DNA of 35,078 nt from DATGMB01 sp035293845 (GCA_035293845.1 DATGMB010000289.1:1-35078); one strand, 5' to 3'. Counted from the first letter of the stretch, positions 1-8,695 are shown. Notes: generated by a model not told the origin, from the letters alone. Program-made: numbers and translations.

Positions 1-2906
1 TTGTGCAGCGAAGCATCGAGTTCGGCGAGCCCCGGCCCGGTCAGCACATCCCGTCCCACGTTGCCGTACGTTCCGGAGGCCGGCGGCAGAAACGCCGCCG
101 GATTGAAGTATTGCGCCGGGCTGCCGGTAATCAGCTTCCCCGCGAAAGCCGGGTTCCATGACGGCCGCACCGGATTCCGGCTGTCCCCGTTGTTCGACGG
201 GTTATACCCCAACTGCGGTGTAAACGGGAATCCGGACTGCGCCGCCTCGATCGCGCTTACCGACCACCCGCCCGCCAGCCTCTCCCTCCAGCCGTGCAGC
301 CGCTTCCCGAACCCCAGCTCGTACGTCGCATTGACGCTCGCCAGGTGCCGCACATCGGAAGTGGCCAGGCCCCAGTCGAGCTTCGGATCGAGCGGGAACA
401 TCACAAACCCCGGCGCGTTGGCCCCGACGCTGCTGTTCCATGCCGTGCCGTCGTCCAGGCTCTTCGAGAACGTGTAAACCGCGCGAAATTGCAGGCCGCG
501 CGCGAAGCGGCGGCTGGCGTCGAGCGAAACGGCCTGGTACGAGCTCAGCCCTTCGGAAAACCACGTGGTCGTGTTCGCCACATTCGGATTCGCCAGGGGC
601 GCGCCCGCTGGGTAATAAACGCTGCCGTTCACATAGGACGGAAACGGCTCGTTGGCATCCACCGAGAGCATCTCATGGTAACCGTGCGACCCGGTATAGG
701 CAGCGCTCACCGCCATCGCCGCCGAGATCTGCTGCTCGATCTTGAACGACCAGCTCAACACCGTCGGAGTATAGGCGTCCGGCTGGATGCCGCTCGGCGA
801 AATCCTGCTGCCCGCCGGGATCGCGCTGCCGGGCGCGAAATGCAGGCTCGCCACGTCGATGTTCTTGATGCTCGCGGTCGTATTGAACGGAGCCGTCTGG
901 TCGAGCCGGTAATCGAGATTGTCGAGCAGTGCGCGGTAGATGCCGAAACCGGCGTGGATCACCGTGCGGCCGTGGCCGAACGGATCCCACGCCACGCCCA
1001 CCCGCGGCTCGGGCAGAAATTTCGCGCGATTCACCGTGAATACCGAATCGCCCACCGTCGGATCGCTCCGGATGACACCTGCGTCGAACAGGTAGTTCGC
1101 CGCGCGGCCGTGCGCTTCGTTCCAGCCGTTCGTCGATTCGAAGCGGAATCCAACCCGCAGTTGCAGGTTCGGCCGCAACGAGATCACGTCCTGCGCGAAC
1201 CCCGCGGTCTCGATCGAGCGCCAGCTCAATGGCGTCGGCGCGGTAACCACCGTGAAGGTCGAAACCGTCCCCTGCAGAAACGCCGCCAGGCTGCCGAACG
1301 AAGCTTGCCCGTACTGATCCTGCGCCAGATTGTCATTCGCCTGGATGCGCTGAACCCAAACCCCGGCCTCGACCTGATGCCGGCCGCGCGTGAACGCGAT
1401 CTGGTCGTCGTAGGTGAATAGGTTTCGTACCGCCCGCAGATTGCTTCCCGCATTGGTCCCCGCGCCCGAAATAGAGGACGCCCCGTTGAGCGCCGTTCCG
1501 CCGCCGATCACCACCGCGCCGATCGGGTCGCCGGCCACCCATCCCGGCAGGCTCACCGGTGTCTCGCCGGTGAAGAAATAGCTCGCGCGGGAAAAGCCGG
1601 CGCGCGCCGTGTTCAGCAGCGAAGGCGAAAACACGTGCTGCTCCTGCGCGCTCCCCACCTGTTCGCGCAGCGTTTCATAGACCGTGCTGAGCGGATTCGC
1701 GCTGGGAGTATGGGCCCCGCTGTCGTCCACCGTGTAGACGAAAAACAGGCTGTCGTTCCGCCCCAGATTGCGGTCGAGCCGCGCCGTTCCGAAATCCTCC
1801 CGGATGCGCTGCATGGGGTGACTGAACGCCTCCGCGATCCCGCCGCCCAACTCCGGCCCGTTCGCCACCGGCCATAGCGCCAGAAGCGGCGCCACCGGCG
1901 GCGCGGCCTGCGCGCGCGCCGCATGATCCGGCACCAGCGTGACGTCGCTCAGCCCCAAATTCTGCCGGTAGCCTTCATAATTGCCGAACAGAAACATCCT
2001 GTCGCGCTCGATCGGACCACCCGCCGCGGCGCCGAATTCGTTGCGCTGGAACTGCGGAATCGGGCCCTGATCGAAGAAATTGCGGGCATCGAGGGCGCTA
2101 TTTCGCAGAAAATCGTACACCGATCCGTGCAACTGGTTCGTGCCCGATGCCGTCACGATGCTGACCTGCCCGCCCGGCCGCTTGCCGTATTCCGCGCCGT
2201 AGGTGTCCGTCACCACGTTGAATTCCCGCACGGCGTCCACGCCCAGTAGCTGGCCGCTCGTGCCGCCCGGCGTGTTGTTGATCAGCGACGCTCCCGTGTA
2301 CTCGATCCCGTTCAACAGGAACAGGTTCTCCTGCGGCCGCCGCCCCGATACCGCGAACATGTTCCCCACCGACGAATTCGACGTCCCGATGCCCCCCGAG
2401 CGCTCCGCCGTGTAGTTCACCACCGCGGCGTTGAGCGTCATCAGTTCATCGAAGCTGCGGCCGTTGAGCGGCAGATCCTTGATCTGCTTCTCACTCACCA
2501 GCCCCGCGTTCGGCTCGGTCGTGAGCGTCACCGGTGAGGGCGATTCCTCCACCACCATCACCTCCGTGCGGGAGGCGACCGGCAGGGTGACATCCAGGTT
2601 GCGGCTCTCGCCCACCGTCAGATGGATTCCCGTCCGGGTTTGCGTGGCGAATCCGCTCTTGGCCGCCGTCAACTCATAGGCCCCTGCCGCAAGCTCAGGC
2701 GCGGAGTAGCGGCCCGCGGCATCCGTTACGAGCTTCCGTTCCGCGGCCGTTTCCGTATTCCGGATCGTGACCGCCACATCCGGCAGACCCGCGCCGGATG
2801 CGTCCTTCACCGTCCCCACCAGGGAGGCGCCGATGTTCTGAGCCGGTAGCGGCGCGAGCAAAGCGAGAAGAAGCAGCACGAAGCGACGTATCACCATATT
2901 GTCCAT
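1..2906 (-). CDS. Oar-like TonB-dependent receptor, 3' end outside the window
   Basis: The minus strand is open from an ATG at 2906 to the window edge, about 968 residues, with no stop, so the C-terminus is missing. A signal peptide (hydrophobic run, LLLLALLAPLPAQ) is followed at about residues 27-105 by a carboxypeptidase-regulatory-like Ig fold (GTVKDASGAGLPDVAVTI, then DAAGRYSAPEL). A plug domain follows (LPLNGRSFDELM, then a FLLNGIEYTGAS-like segment), and then a long beta-barrel rich in aromatic strands. This is the Oar/TonB-receptor class common in acidobacteria. It acts in the outer membrane, probably in energised uptake or surface attachment, and the substrate cannot be read from sequence. 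No SusD partner is nearby. An in-frame ATG at 2897 is an alternative start. No strong ribosome binding site precedes either ATG. The visible part ends in GPGLAELDASLH, typical of a region not far from the C-terminus. Confidence 0.9.
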   Translation of the reverse strand, partial: MDNMVIRRFVLLLLALLAPLPAQNIGASLVGTVKDASGAGLPDVAVTIRNTETAAERKLVTDAAGRYSAPELAAGAYELTAAKSGFATQTRTGIHLTVGESRNLDVTLPVASRTEVMVVEESPSPVTLTTEPNAGLVSEKQIKDLPLNGRSFDELMTLNAAVVNYTAERSGGIGTSNSSVGNMFAVSGRRPQENLFLLNGIEYTGASLINNTPGGTSGQLLGVDAVREFNVVTDTYGAEYGKRPGGQVSIVTASGTNQLHGSVYDFLRNSALDARNFFDQGPIPQFQRNEFGAAAGGPIERDRMFLFGNYEGYRQNLGLSDVTLVPDHAARAQAAPPVAPLLALWPVANGPELGGGIAEAFSHPMQRIREDFGTARLDRNLGRNDSLFFVYTVDDSGAHTPSANPLSTVYETLREQVGSAQEQHVFSPSLLNTARAGFSRASYFFTGETPVSLPGWVAGDPIGAVVIGGGTALNGASSISGAGTNAGSNLRAVRNLFTYDDQIAFTRGRHQVEAGVWVQRIQANDNLAQDQYGQASFGSLAAFLQGTVSTFTVVTAPTPLSWRSIETAGFAQDVISLRPNLQLRVGFRFESTNGWNEAHGRAANYLFDAGVIRSDPTVGDSVFTVNRAKFLPEPRVGVAWDPFGHGRTVIHAGFGIYRALLDNLDYRLDQTAPFNTTASIKNIDVASLHFAPGSAIPAGSRISPSGIQPDAYTPTVLSWSFKIEQQISAAMAVSAAYTGSHGYHEMLSVDANEPFPSYVNGSVYYPAGAPLANPNVANTTTWFSEGLSSYQAVSLDASRRFARGLQFRAVYTFSKSLDDGTAWNSSVGANAPGFVMFPLDPKLDWGLATSDVRHLASVNATYELGFGKRLHGWRERLAGGWSVSAIEAAQSGFPFTPQLGYNPSNNGDSRNPVRPSWNPAFAGKLITGSPAQYFNPAAFLPPASGTYGNVGRDVLTGPGLAELDASLH

Positions 2907-2908
2907 CA

Positions 2909-2937
2909 AGTATAGGGTGATTATTGACGGAACGCAA
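2909..2937 (-). promoter_or_regulatory. Possible sigma-70 promoter abutting the TonB receptor start
   Basis: On the minus strand TATACT (2909-2914) lies 17 bases from TTGCGT (2932-2937). The -10 is close to consensus and the -35 matches only at TTG. Transcription would begin at about 2902, inside the upstream ATG (2906), which would favour the ATG at 2897 and an almost leaderless message. This is a weak call from hexamer matching. Confidence 0.3.
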
Positions 2938-3019
2938 TACCAAAGAGACGAATGCCGTGACCCTTCGCGCGCAGACACAGAAATGCCCGGCTCAGCCGAG
3001 CCCGAGATTCACCTGGATG

Positions 3020-4048
3020 TTATTGGATTTGTACGAGATCCCGGTCCTGCGGCGCTTCCTGTGCCGCAGGCGTGAGATCCTGCTTGCCGCGCCAGAAATC
3101 GATATACGAAATCTGGTGGACGCAAGCCACCGTGCAGCGCGGCGCGCAGTCCTTGGCGGTGCGGTACTCGCGCCGGATGTCCGCCACCGTGTATTCGGCC
3201 AGCGGCTTGGCAGGGTAGCCGCGCTGCTGGGAGCAGTAGTGCACCAGGCCGTTTTCGCAGATGTAGAGATACCGCGCGCCGGCGCGGCACCGCCAGTTGT
3301 TTTCCCGCCCGTGCGCGATATTGTCCTGGAAGAAGTTGATCCGGGCGTAGCTCGATTTCTCCATCGCCCGCATCGTCGTGTAGACCTCGCGCTCGGCGGG
3401 ACTCAGCGGCTGCAATTGCCCGTCGTCATCGTGGATGATCCCCACCGTCGACGTGAACCCCAGTTCTAGCGCGCGCCGCCCCACCTTCAGCGCGTCGTGC
3501 GGATCGCGGATGCCGCCGCCCACCACGGAGTTGATATTGACGTGAAAATCGGCGTGTTCGGCCAGCAATTGCAGCTTTTTATCCAGCACTTTGAGGCTCT
3601 TTTTCGAGACCTCGTCCGGCATGACGTTGTCGATCGAGATTTGCAGGTGGTCGAGCCCCGCCCGGTTCAGCCGCTGGATGCGCTCCGCCGTGAGCAGATA
3701 GCCGTTCGTGATCATGCCGGCGATCATTCCGCGCTGGCGAATGCGCGCAATGATCAGGTCCAGTTCGGGATGCAGCAGCGGCTCGCCGCCCGAAATCGTA
3801 ATGATGTTCGTCCCCAGGTCGGCCAGCCGGTCCAACCGCTCGTACATGGTATCGAGCGGCACTGGCTTGGAATGATCGTCGTATTCGTTACAGTACGCAC
3901 ACGATAGATTGCAGCGCCGCATGGGAATCACGTGCGCCAGAACGGGGTGCTCCGTGGATGCCAGGCCGCGCGCGATCATGCGCAGCTCGCGAGCCAGGCG
4001 ATGCGCCCGTTTCCATCCTCTTCTGATGCGTGTCGCCGTGTCCGGCAT
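3020..4048 (-). CDS. Radical SAM protein with SPASM/twitch-like C-terminus
   Basis: The protein is 342 residues. RCNLSCAYC at about residues 45-53 is the CxxxCxxC motif that binds the 4Fe-4S cluster and S-adenosylmethionine. SGGEP at about 86-90 is the SAM-binding GGE motif. The middle (ITNGYLL, LQISIDN) follows the radical SAM barrel. The C-terminal part carries six further cysteines (about 254, 264, 272, 301, 305, 309) in the spacing of a SPASM or twitch domain holding auxiliary clusters. Enzymes of this class modify peptides, proteins or small molecules by radical chemistry. No precursor peptide ORF was found in the 113-bp gap downstream or the 134-bp gap upstream, so the substrate is unknown. 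The 48-residue N-terminal extension is basic and has no signal peptide, so it should be cytoplasmic. Start ATG at 4048 has no clear Shine-Dalgarno sequence. It is on the same strand as the neighbouring kinase and receptor but separated by over 100 bp from each. Confidence 0.88.
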   Translation of the reverse strand: MPDTATRIRRGWKRAHRLARELRMIARGLASTEHPVLAHVIPMRRCNLSCAYCNEYDDHSKPVPLDTMYERLDRLADLGTNIITISGGEPLLHPELDLIIARIRQRGMIAGMITNGYLLTAERIQRLNRAGLDHLQISIDNVMPDEVSKKSLKVLDKKLQLLAEHADFHVNINSVVGGGIRDPHDALKVGRRALELGFTSTVGIIHDDDGQLQPLSPAEREVYTTMRAMEKSSYARINFFQDNIAHGRENNWRCRAGARYLYICENGLVHYCSQQRGYPAKPLAEYTVADIRREYRTAKDCAPRCTVACVHQISYIDFWRGKQDLTPAAQEAPQDRDLVQIQ

Positions 4049-4182
4049 GGTGGAAGTTCATTCATTACAACACAAATGCGCGGCGAGTCCGAGAATCGGG
4101 AGGTAATCGGGGGTTATCCGGGGTTGAATGGTTCGGAAGGGGAATTCAGTGTCAGCGGGCGCGCGGCCCGCCGGGCTGTGCG

Positions 4183-5493
4183 TTAACTTGCGGCCATGCG
4201 CCGGCCCGGTCCTGCCGCGTCCAGAGCTTCCCGCACCTTGGCGGCGAGCACGTCCGGCCGCAGCGGCTTCTGCAGGAAGGACATCCCGGGGCTCAACGCG
4301 CCCGTGCGCACCAGAACATCGTCCGTGTAGCCGGACATGTAGATAATTTTGATGCCGGGACACATCTCTTCGAGCAGTTCGCCCAACTGGCGTCCGCTCA
4401 TATGCGGCATCACCATATCGGTCAGGACCAGCCCGATCTCGGCCGAACGCTCCGCGAAGATCCGCAGCGCTTCTTCGGCATCGGCGGCCGCCAGAACCTT
4501 GTAGCCGCGCCGGCTGAGCACGTGCGTCAGCAGGCGGCGCACGCCTTCTTCATCTTCCACCAGCAGCAGCGTCTCCGACCCCGCACCGCTCTGCGCTGCA
4601 TAGGCCGGGCGCTCGGACCGCTCCGCCGCCCGCGCGCACCGCGGCAGGCAGATCGTAAATGTCGAGCCCTCGCCGGGCGCGCTGTGCACGCGGATTTGCC
4701 CGCCGGCCTCGCTCACGATGCGCTGCACCGTGCTCAGTCCGAGGCCCGTGCCGCGGCCCTTCTCTTTGGTCGTGAAGAACGGCTCGAAGATGCGATCCAG
4801 CGCGTCTGGGGCGATGCCGTGACCGTTATCGCTGATCGACAGCGTGACGCATGCGCCCGCCGGCATCCCGCTCTCCCGCGCCATGGCCTCGGAGATCTCA
4901 CGGTTCGCCGTTTCAACGCGGATGCGCCCGGCGGCTGGAATCGCGTCCCGCGCGTTCAGCACCAGGTTCATGATCACCTGCTCCATCTGGCTCGGGTCAG
5001 CCATGACGGGATCGAGATCCGGGCTGAGGGCCAGATCGAGCTCCACCGATTCGCCCGCGACCAGCCGCAGCATCCGCTCCAGGTCCCGCACCACTGCGTT
5101 GAGATCGACCGGCCGGCGCTCGGATTTCTGGCCGCGCGTGAACCCGAGAAGCTGCGCCGTCAGACGCGCGCCCCGGTTGGCTGCCTCGCGGATCTCATCG
5201 AGCTCGGGACGCAGCGGATCCTTTTCGCCGATCCGGCCGAGCAGGATATCGCTGTAGCCGGAGATCATCGTCAGGATGTTGGCGAAGTCGTGGGCAATAC
5301 CGCCTACCAGCCGCCCGACCGTTTCCATGCGTTCCACTCGTTCGATCCGCTCGACCGGCTCTCTGTGCTCGGCGTGCGGTAAGCGCTCCGGCTGGGGCAC
5401 TCGGGGCGGTTCCGGGCTGCCCGGTACGCCCTCCGGCGGACTGGCCTGTTTCGACCGGGCCCCGGTTACTTGGAAATCTGTTGCCATCGCCAT
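4183..5493 (-). CDS. Hybrid sensor histidine kinase, HisKA-HATPase-REC, no sensor domain
   Basis: The protein is 436 residues. About 50 low-complexity, proline- and glutamate-rich residues precede the dimerisation/phosphoacceptor helix (GGIAHDFANIL, His68). The ATPase domain follows, with the N box (MNLVLNARDAI), G1 (DNGHGI), F box (FEPFFTTK) and G2 (GTGLGLSTVQ). A C-terminal receiver domain has Asp359 in LTDMVMP and the conserved lysine in LQKP. The order matches cytoplasmic HisKA-type hybrid kinases, which normally read HDFNN; here the first Asn is Ala, which I have not tied to any effect. No membrane segment or PAS/GAF sensor is visible, so the input must come from a partner protein. No DNA-binding output is present. 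The gene stands alone, with a CRP-like palindrome 103 bp upstream of the start. The start is the first ATG (MAMATDFQV); the second ATG two codons on is equally possible. Confidence 0.9.
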   Translation of the reverse strand: MAMATDFQVTGARSKQASPPEGVPGSPEPPRVPQPERLPHAEHREPVERIERVERMETVGRLVGGIAHDFANILTMISGYSDILLGRIGEKDPLRPELDEIREAANRGARLTAQLLGFTRGQKSERRPVDLNAVVRDLERMLRLVAGESVELDLALSPDLDPVMADPSQMEQVIMNLVLNARDAIPAAGRIRVETANREISEAMARESGMPAGACVTLSISDNGHGIAPDALDRIFEPFFTTKEKGRGTGLGLSTVQRIVSEAGGQIRVHSAPGEGSTFTICLPRCARAAERSERPAYAAQSGAGSETLLLVEDEEGVRRLLTHVLSRRGYKVLAAADAEEALRIFAERSAEIGLVLTDMVMPHMSGRQLGELLEEMCPGIKIIYMSGYTDDVLVRTGALSPGMSFLQKPLRPDVLAAKVREALDAAGPGRRMAAS

Positions 5494-5595
5494 CCGGCTC
5501 TTTTCCCGCAGACCGTCGAAGCAATCCGCGGGCCAACCGTCCTCAGGCCTGTATCAGACTGAGAACAAACAGACTCCGAAAACTCGCGCACCGAT

Positions 5596-5611
5596 TGTGA
5601 AGCGGTTCACA
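5596..5611. promoter_or_regulatory. CRP/FNR-family-like operator (TGTGA-N6-TCACA)
   Basis: TGTGA (5596-5600), six bases, then TCACA (5607-5611) is an exact match to the two half-sites of the Escherichia coli CRP consensus. It lies in the spacer 103 bp upstream of the hybrid kinase start at 5493, where an activator or repressor site could sit. Whether this organism has a CRP-family regulator with the same specificity cannot be seen here. Confidence 0.4.
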
Positions 5612-5684
5612 GCTCGCGCGTGGATGGAAAACACGCAAAACCCGGAAAATGTTACCGCGGGTAAGTGCCCGATGCAAATGGAAA

Positions 5685-5720
5685 GGGGCAGGTCCGCGGC
5701 CCAGACCGCAGCTCTGCCCC
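5685..5720 (-). terminator. Likely rho-independent terminator of the small RG-repeat gene
   Basis: GGGGCAG (5685-5691) pairs perfectly with CTGCCCC (5714-5720), and a smaller GCGG/CCGC stem (5696-5699 with 5706-5709) lies inside. Read leftward, the hairpin is followed by CCTTTCCATTT-like T-rich sequence. It begins 20 bases after the stop codon of the gene at 5741-6004. The T-run is interrupted, so efficiency is uncertain. Confidence 0.5.
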
Positions 5721-5740
5721 CGGCTGATTGCTACCGCCCT

Positions 5741-6004
5741 TTACCGCCAGTTGCGGCCGGCGCCGCGGTACCCCATGTCGCCCCGATAGGCCATCTCGCC
5801 CCGATTGCCCGCGTCACCCCGATTGCCCATCTTGCGGCGATCCATCTGCCGGAAGTCGCGGCCGCGTTCGCGGGCATGGCCGTAGCAGGTTTCGGTGTAT
5901 GCCGCGGTGTAGCGGTTGTCCGCGCGATCGCGGGCCGCCGCCGGGATCGCCAGCACACCCGCCGAAGTCGCCAGCAAGCTAATGATTCCAAATGCCTTCT
6001 TCAT
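5741..6004 (-). CDS. Small exported protein with RG hexad repeats
   Basis: This is an 87-residue protein not recognised as a known family. MKKAFGIISLLATSAGVLAI followed by PAAA is a clear Sec signal peptide. The mature part is short, polar and rich in Arg, Gly and Asp, with one cysteine (TETCYGH). The last third consists of four hexads of the form [GA][NY]RG[DEA][AMG], two of which contain RGD. The ATG at 6004 was chosen because GGAGGG lies about nine bases upstream; a GTG five codons earlier would place that ribosome binding site inside the gene. A likely terminator follows and the neighbours are over 240 bp away, so it is probably monocistronic. It is presumably periplasmic or secreted. The regular codon pattern and the ribosome binding site support a real gene, but the function is unknown. 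Confidence 0.7.
   Translation of the reverse strand: MKKAFGIISLLATSAGVLAIPAAARDRADNRYTAAYTETCYGHARERGRDFRQMDRRKMGNRGDAGNRGEMAYRGDMGYRGAGRNWR
5756..5827 (-). repeat. Four tandem 18-bp units encoding RG hexads
   Basis: Seventy-two bases divide exactly into four 18-bp units, in translation order GNRGDA, GNRGEM, AYRGDM, GYRGAG. The units are in frame and degenerate. Confidence 0.75.
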
Positions 6005-6102
6005 TTCTCTACCCTCCACTACATGAGACGCGGCGGCCGTCGGAAGGCCCGTAAGGATTCGGTAAACCTTTGTCCGCGTTTGTAGCGGGAGCGGGTGGTC
6101 GC

Positions 6103-6349
6103 TTGCGATCCGCCCCTGAGGCCCCGGTGCGATCCGCCGCGAGGGGCCGCGCGACAGCGCGGCGACCCAGTGGACTCGGCGGCCAGAACCCGGACAGCGA
6201 ATCGCGCTCGCAACCTGGGGGTCGCCCGGCGGCGCGGGCGCCGCGCGACTGCTGCGGGCCCGGTGCGATCCGCCGCTGCGGGCCCGATCCGCCGCTGCGG
6301 ACCCATCGCAACGGCCGCTATAGGCTGCGCGACGGCGGCCAGAACCCGG
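6103..6349. repeat. GC-rich spacer with interspersed short repeats and a hairpin
   Basis: This is part of the 426-bp gene-free stretch 6005-6430. CCCGGTGCGATCCGCCGC occurs at 6123-6140 and again at 6259-6276. Related GATCCGCC-type units occur near 6106 and 6286. CGGCGGCCAGAACCCGG occurs at 6177-6193 and at 6333-6349, 156 bp apart. GCCGCGC (6146-6152) and GCGCGGC (6157-6163) form a perfect hairpin with a GACA loop and no T-run. Open frames here are GC-driven and none looks coding. It may be a degraded array of intergenic repeat elements. Confidence 0.5.
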
Positions 6350-6430
6350 CGAACGCGGCGGCCGGAAAGCTGTGGACCCGGCCGTGGAGGCCGCCGCGCG
6401 CGAGCGGCCGGCGAGTGGGATCTGCCCCCG

Positions 6431-8695
6431 TTACATCAGCCGGTAAACGACGGTATTCGCCGACTTCCGCTCGATCGCGAGCGCCACGTTGCCTCGTTTT
6501 TCTGGCGCCATGCCGTCGCGCGGCAGCGCTGTGGACTGCTCGACCGTCAGCGCCGCGTCCACAAGCCGCACCGTGCGCTTCCAGCCCTGCCCGGCAAACT
6601 CCAGCGCGTCGCCTGCGGACCGTACTTCGACCGGCCCGGCGCCGGCCAGCGCGCCCTGCTCCGGCAGGAAGTTGACGTTCGTGTCTTTCCAGGTGAATTC
6701 CATCCAGCGGCCGCCATCGCGGCTGGAAAAGACGGCGCGCGCGCGCGGCGATTCGAGCACCCACTCCGGCGTGCCGTCGCCATCGAGGTCCGCGCTCCAG
6801 GCCACCGTCTGGCCGCGCGGCACCAGGATCGCCCGCATCGGCAGATCCAGATCGGCGCCGCCGCTCACCCGCAGGCGCCACTCGCGCAGGCCGGAGGCCC
6901 CCGGATTCCCGAGCACCCGGATGGACACGGTCCGCTCGGCCGCGCCGCCGACCGCGATCTCCGTCTTCGCCGGAATGAACTCCAGTCCCTCGCCGGCCGC
7001 TTCCAACCGGAAGGTCTGGATATCCGGAGAGTTGTTGCGCAGCGCAATCTCGAGATTCGTGCCGGCGCGCGGGTCGATGGTAGCCGTCGCGGGCTCGACG
7101 GCGATCTCGGTGCGCGTCCCGAAGTGCAGTCCGATGGCGGCGTCCCGCAGCCGCACCGAAAGCGGACGGAAAAGCTGCACGCGCGCCCGGCCGAGCAGCA
7201 CGCCATCGGCCTCGAGAGCCAAATTCGCCCAATCGCCGTGCAATGCGGTGTCCGGAACGGCCACGGCGTACTCGATTTCATTCGGTGTCTTTTCGCTGCG
7301 GACGGCCGTGTAGCCCGGCGGGAGCAGCAGGCGCGACCGGCGGGCGATCTCCGCAGAGGAATACGTGGTCGAAACCGTATTGGTCTTGCCGATGACCAGC
7401 CGGTGCGCCTCATTGAAGAAGCCCGAGGTCTCCGGCTCCTCGATCGCGATCCCGACCCGCACGCGGCGGCTGGCGTCCCGGCCCGCCGGGATGCGCAGGC
7501 GCGCGCGCAGCGTCTTGTCGTCCCATTCGAATTCCACCGGCTTGCCCGCCGCGAGATACGGTCCGACCGGCTTGCGCGCGAACTGCAGCACGGCTTCGCC
7601 GGCTTCGGGCGCCGCGAATTCCATGGCGAGAATGCCGTTTTCGTACTCGATGGCCAGCAGCTCGGCGGTGGCGTAAACGATGTGCTCGGCGCCCGAAAAA
7701 TTCGAGCATTCGCGGCACAGCGCGTCCGGGCCGAGCGATACGCCGAGCGGCAGCCACAGCGACTCTCCCGGCGGCACCTTGACGCCGGGAATGATCATCG
7801 GCTTTTTCGACCACGGTTCCAGGACGTGCAGGTCGTCCGCGAACGGCGTGGCGCCGCGATTCGTTACGCTCACGGCCGAGGCGGCCGGCGATATGGCCTC
7901 GGAGACGGAGACGCCGTCCGGCAGCTTGCTCCCAGGCCCTTTGAGCGGCAGCGGCGCCATCATGGAGAGCAGCGGCCACCAATTGCGCAGGAGCGCGGCC
8001 GTGCGGCGCAGCGGCGCTGTGGCGACTTCCTCTCCGTTCAACCCGACCGCGCCCCGGCGCAGCCAGACTCCATTCAGCCCCCACCCTTCCGGATAGAGCG
8101 AGTCTTCCACTCCGCGCCACAGCAGCGCGCCGCGGCCACGGGCGATCGCTTCGCGGCTGGCCGCGAGAGCATCCGGCGCGATCGCCTGCACGACTCGGAT
8201 TGCGGACGGCGCGGGCGACGCATCGATCCTCAGATCGCCGCCCTCGACGTACGCCACCGGACCGCCGTGATTGATCGTGCGGGTCGCCAGGAACTGGCCG
8301 AGCGCCTTGCGCCACGCCCGCTCCGCCGCGGGATCCGCAGGCGAAGCCGGCCAATCCTCCGAGCCGCGCCCCGGCGGCAGCGCCGGCGCGACCCACGCCC
8401 GGAGATCCAGCCGCCGCAGGATGCGAATCAGGCCGAGCAGGTCGCGCCGCGGGCTGGTTTCGCCCGTGAAATCGTAATGGCCCGGCCCGGTTTCATGCCA
8501 GTTTCGCGGAATCGAAAATTCGACCGTGCGGATGCCGATCTCTTTCAGCCACACCAGCTCCCGCTCCCACTGCGCGCGCGGATACAGGTAATAGGGAAAC
8601 TCGACGGCCTGCACGAACTCGCCGCCCGCCGCCGGCGCATAGGCCGGCGCGGAGAGGGACAACGCGGCAAGCAGCAGGAGGGCCGCGGCCCGCAT
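6431..8695 (-). CDS. Secreted GH35-like protein, apparently catalytically inactive
   Basis: The protein is 754 residues. A signal peptide (MRAAALLLLAALSLSAPAYA) leads into a segment resembling the start of a GH35 beta-galactosidase barrel: FPYYLYPRAQWERELVWLKE, then EIGIRTVEFSIPRNWHE, then GHYDFTG. At the strand where GH35 enzymes carry the acid/base motif ENE, this protein reads GGPVAYVEGGDLR, so the catalytic Glu seems lost. The rest of the barrel looks shortened. The C-terminal half is beta-rich, including a segment like an alpha-galactosidase NEW3 domain (TNLEIALRNNSPDIQTFRLE). It may bind carbohydrate rather than cleave it, which is inference. The ATG at 8695 overlaps the TGA of the upstream ATPase gene by one base (TGATG), suggesting translational coupling. 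The frame is open further upstream, but the signal peptide decides this start. Downstream lies a GC-rich repeat spacer. Confidence 0.72.
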   Translation of the reverse strand: MRAAALLLLAALSLSAPAYAPAAGGEFVQAVEFPYYLYPRAQWERELVWLKEIGIRTVEFSIPRNWHETGPGHYDFTGETSPRRDLLGLIRILRRLDLRAWVAPALPPGRGSEDWPASPADPAAERAWRKALGQFLATRTINHGGPVAYVEGGDLRIDASPAPSAIRVVQAIAPDALAASREAIARGRGALLWRGVEDSLYPEGWGLNGVWLRRGAVGLNGEEVATAPLRRTAALLRNWWPLLSMMAPLPLKGPGSKLPDGVSVSEAISPAASAVSVTNRGATPFADDLHVLEPWSKKPMIIPGVKVPPGESLWLPLGVSLGPDALCRECSNFSGAEHIVYATAELLAIEYENGILAMEFAAPEAGEAVLQFARKPVGPYLAAGKPVEFEWDDKTLRARLRIPAGRDASRRVRVGIAIEEPETSGFFNEAHRLVIGKTNTVSTTYSSAEIARRSRLLLPPGYTAVRSEKTPNEIEYAVAVPDTALHGDWANLALEADGVLLGRARVQLFRPLSVRLRDAAIGLHFGTRTEIAVEPATATIDPRAGTNLEIALRNNSPDIQTFRLEAAGEGLEFIPAKTEIAVGGAAERTVSIRVLGNPGASGLREWRLRVSGGADLDLPMRAILVPRGQTVAWSADLDGDGTPEWVLESPRARAVFSSRDGGRWMEFTWKDTNVNFLPEQGALAGAGPVEVRSAGDALEFAGQGWKRTVRLVDAALTVEQSTALPRDGMAPEKRGNVALAIERKSANTVVYRLM

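Noticed and set aside
4030..5382. A 450-codon plus-strand open frame
   Set aside because: It is the antisense shadow of the hybrid kinase, whose minus frame has all the kinase boxes.
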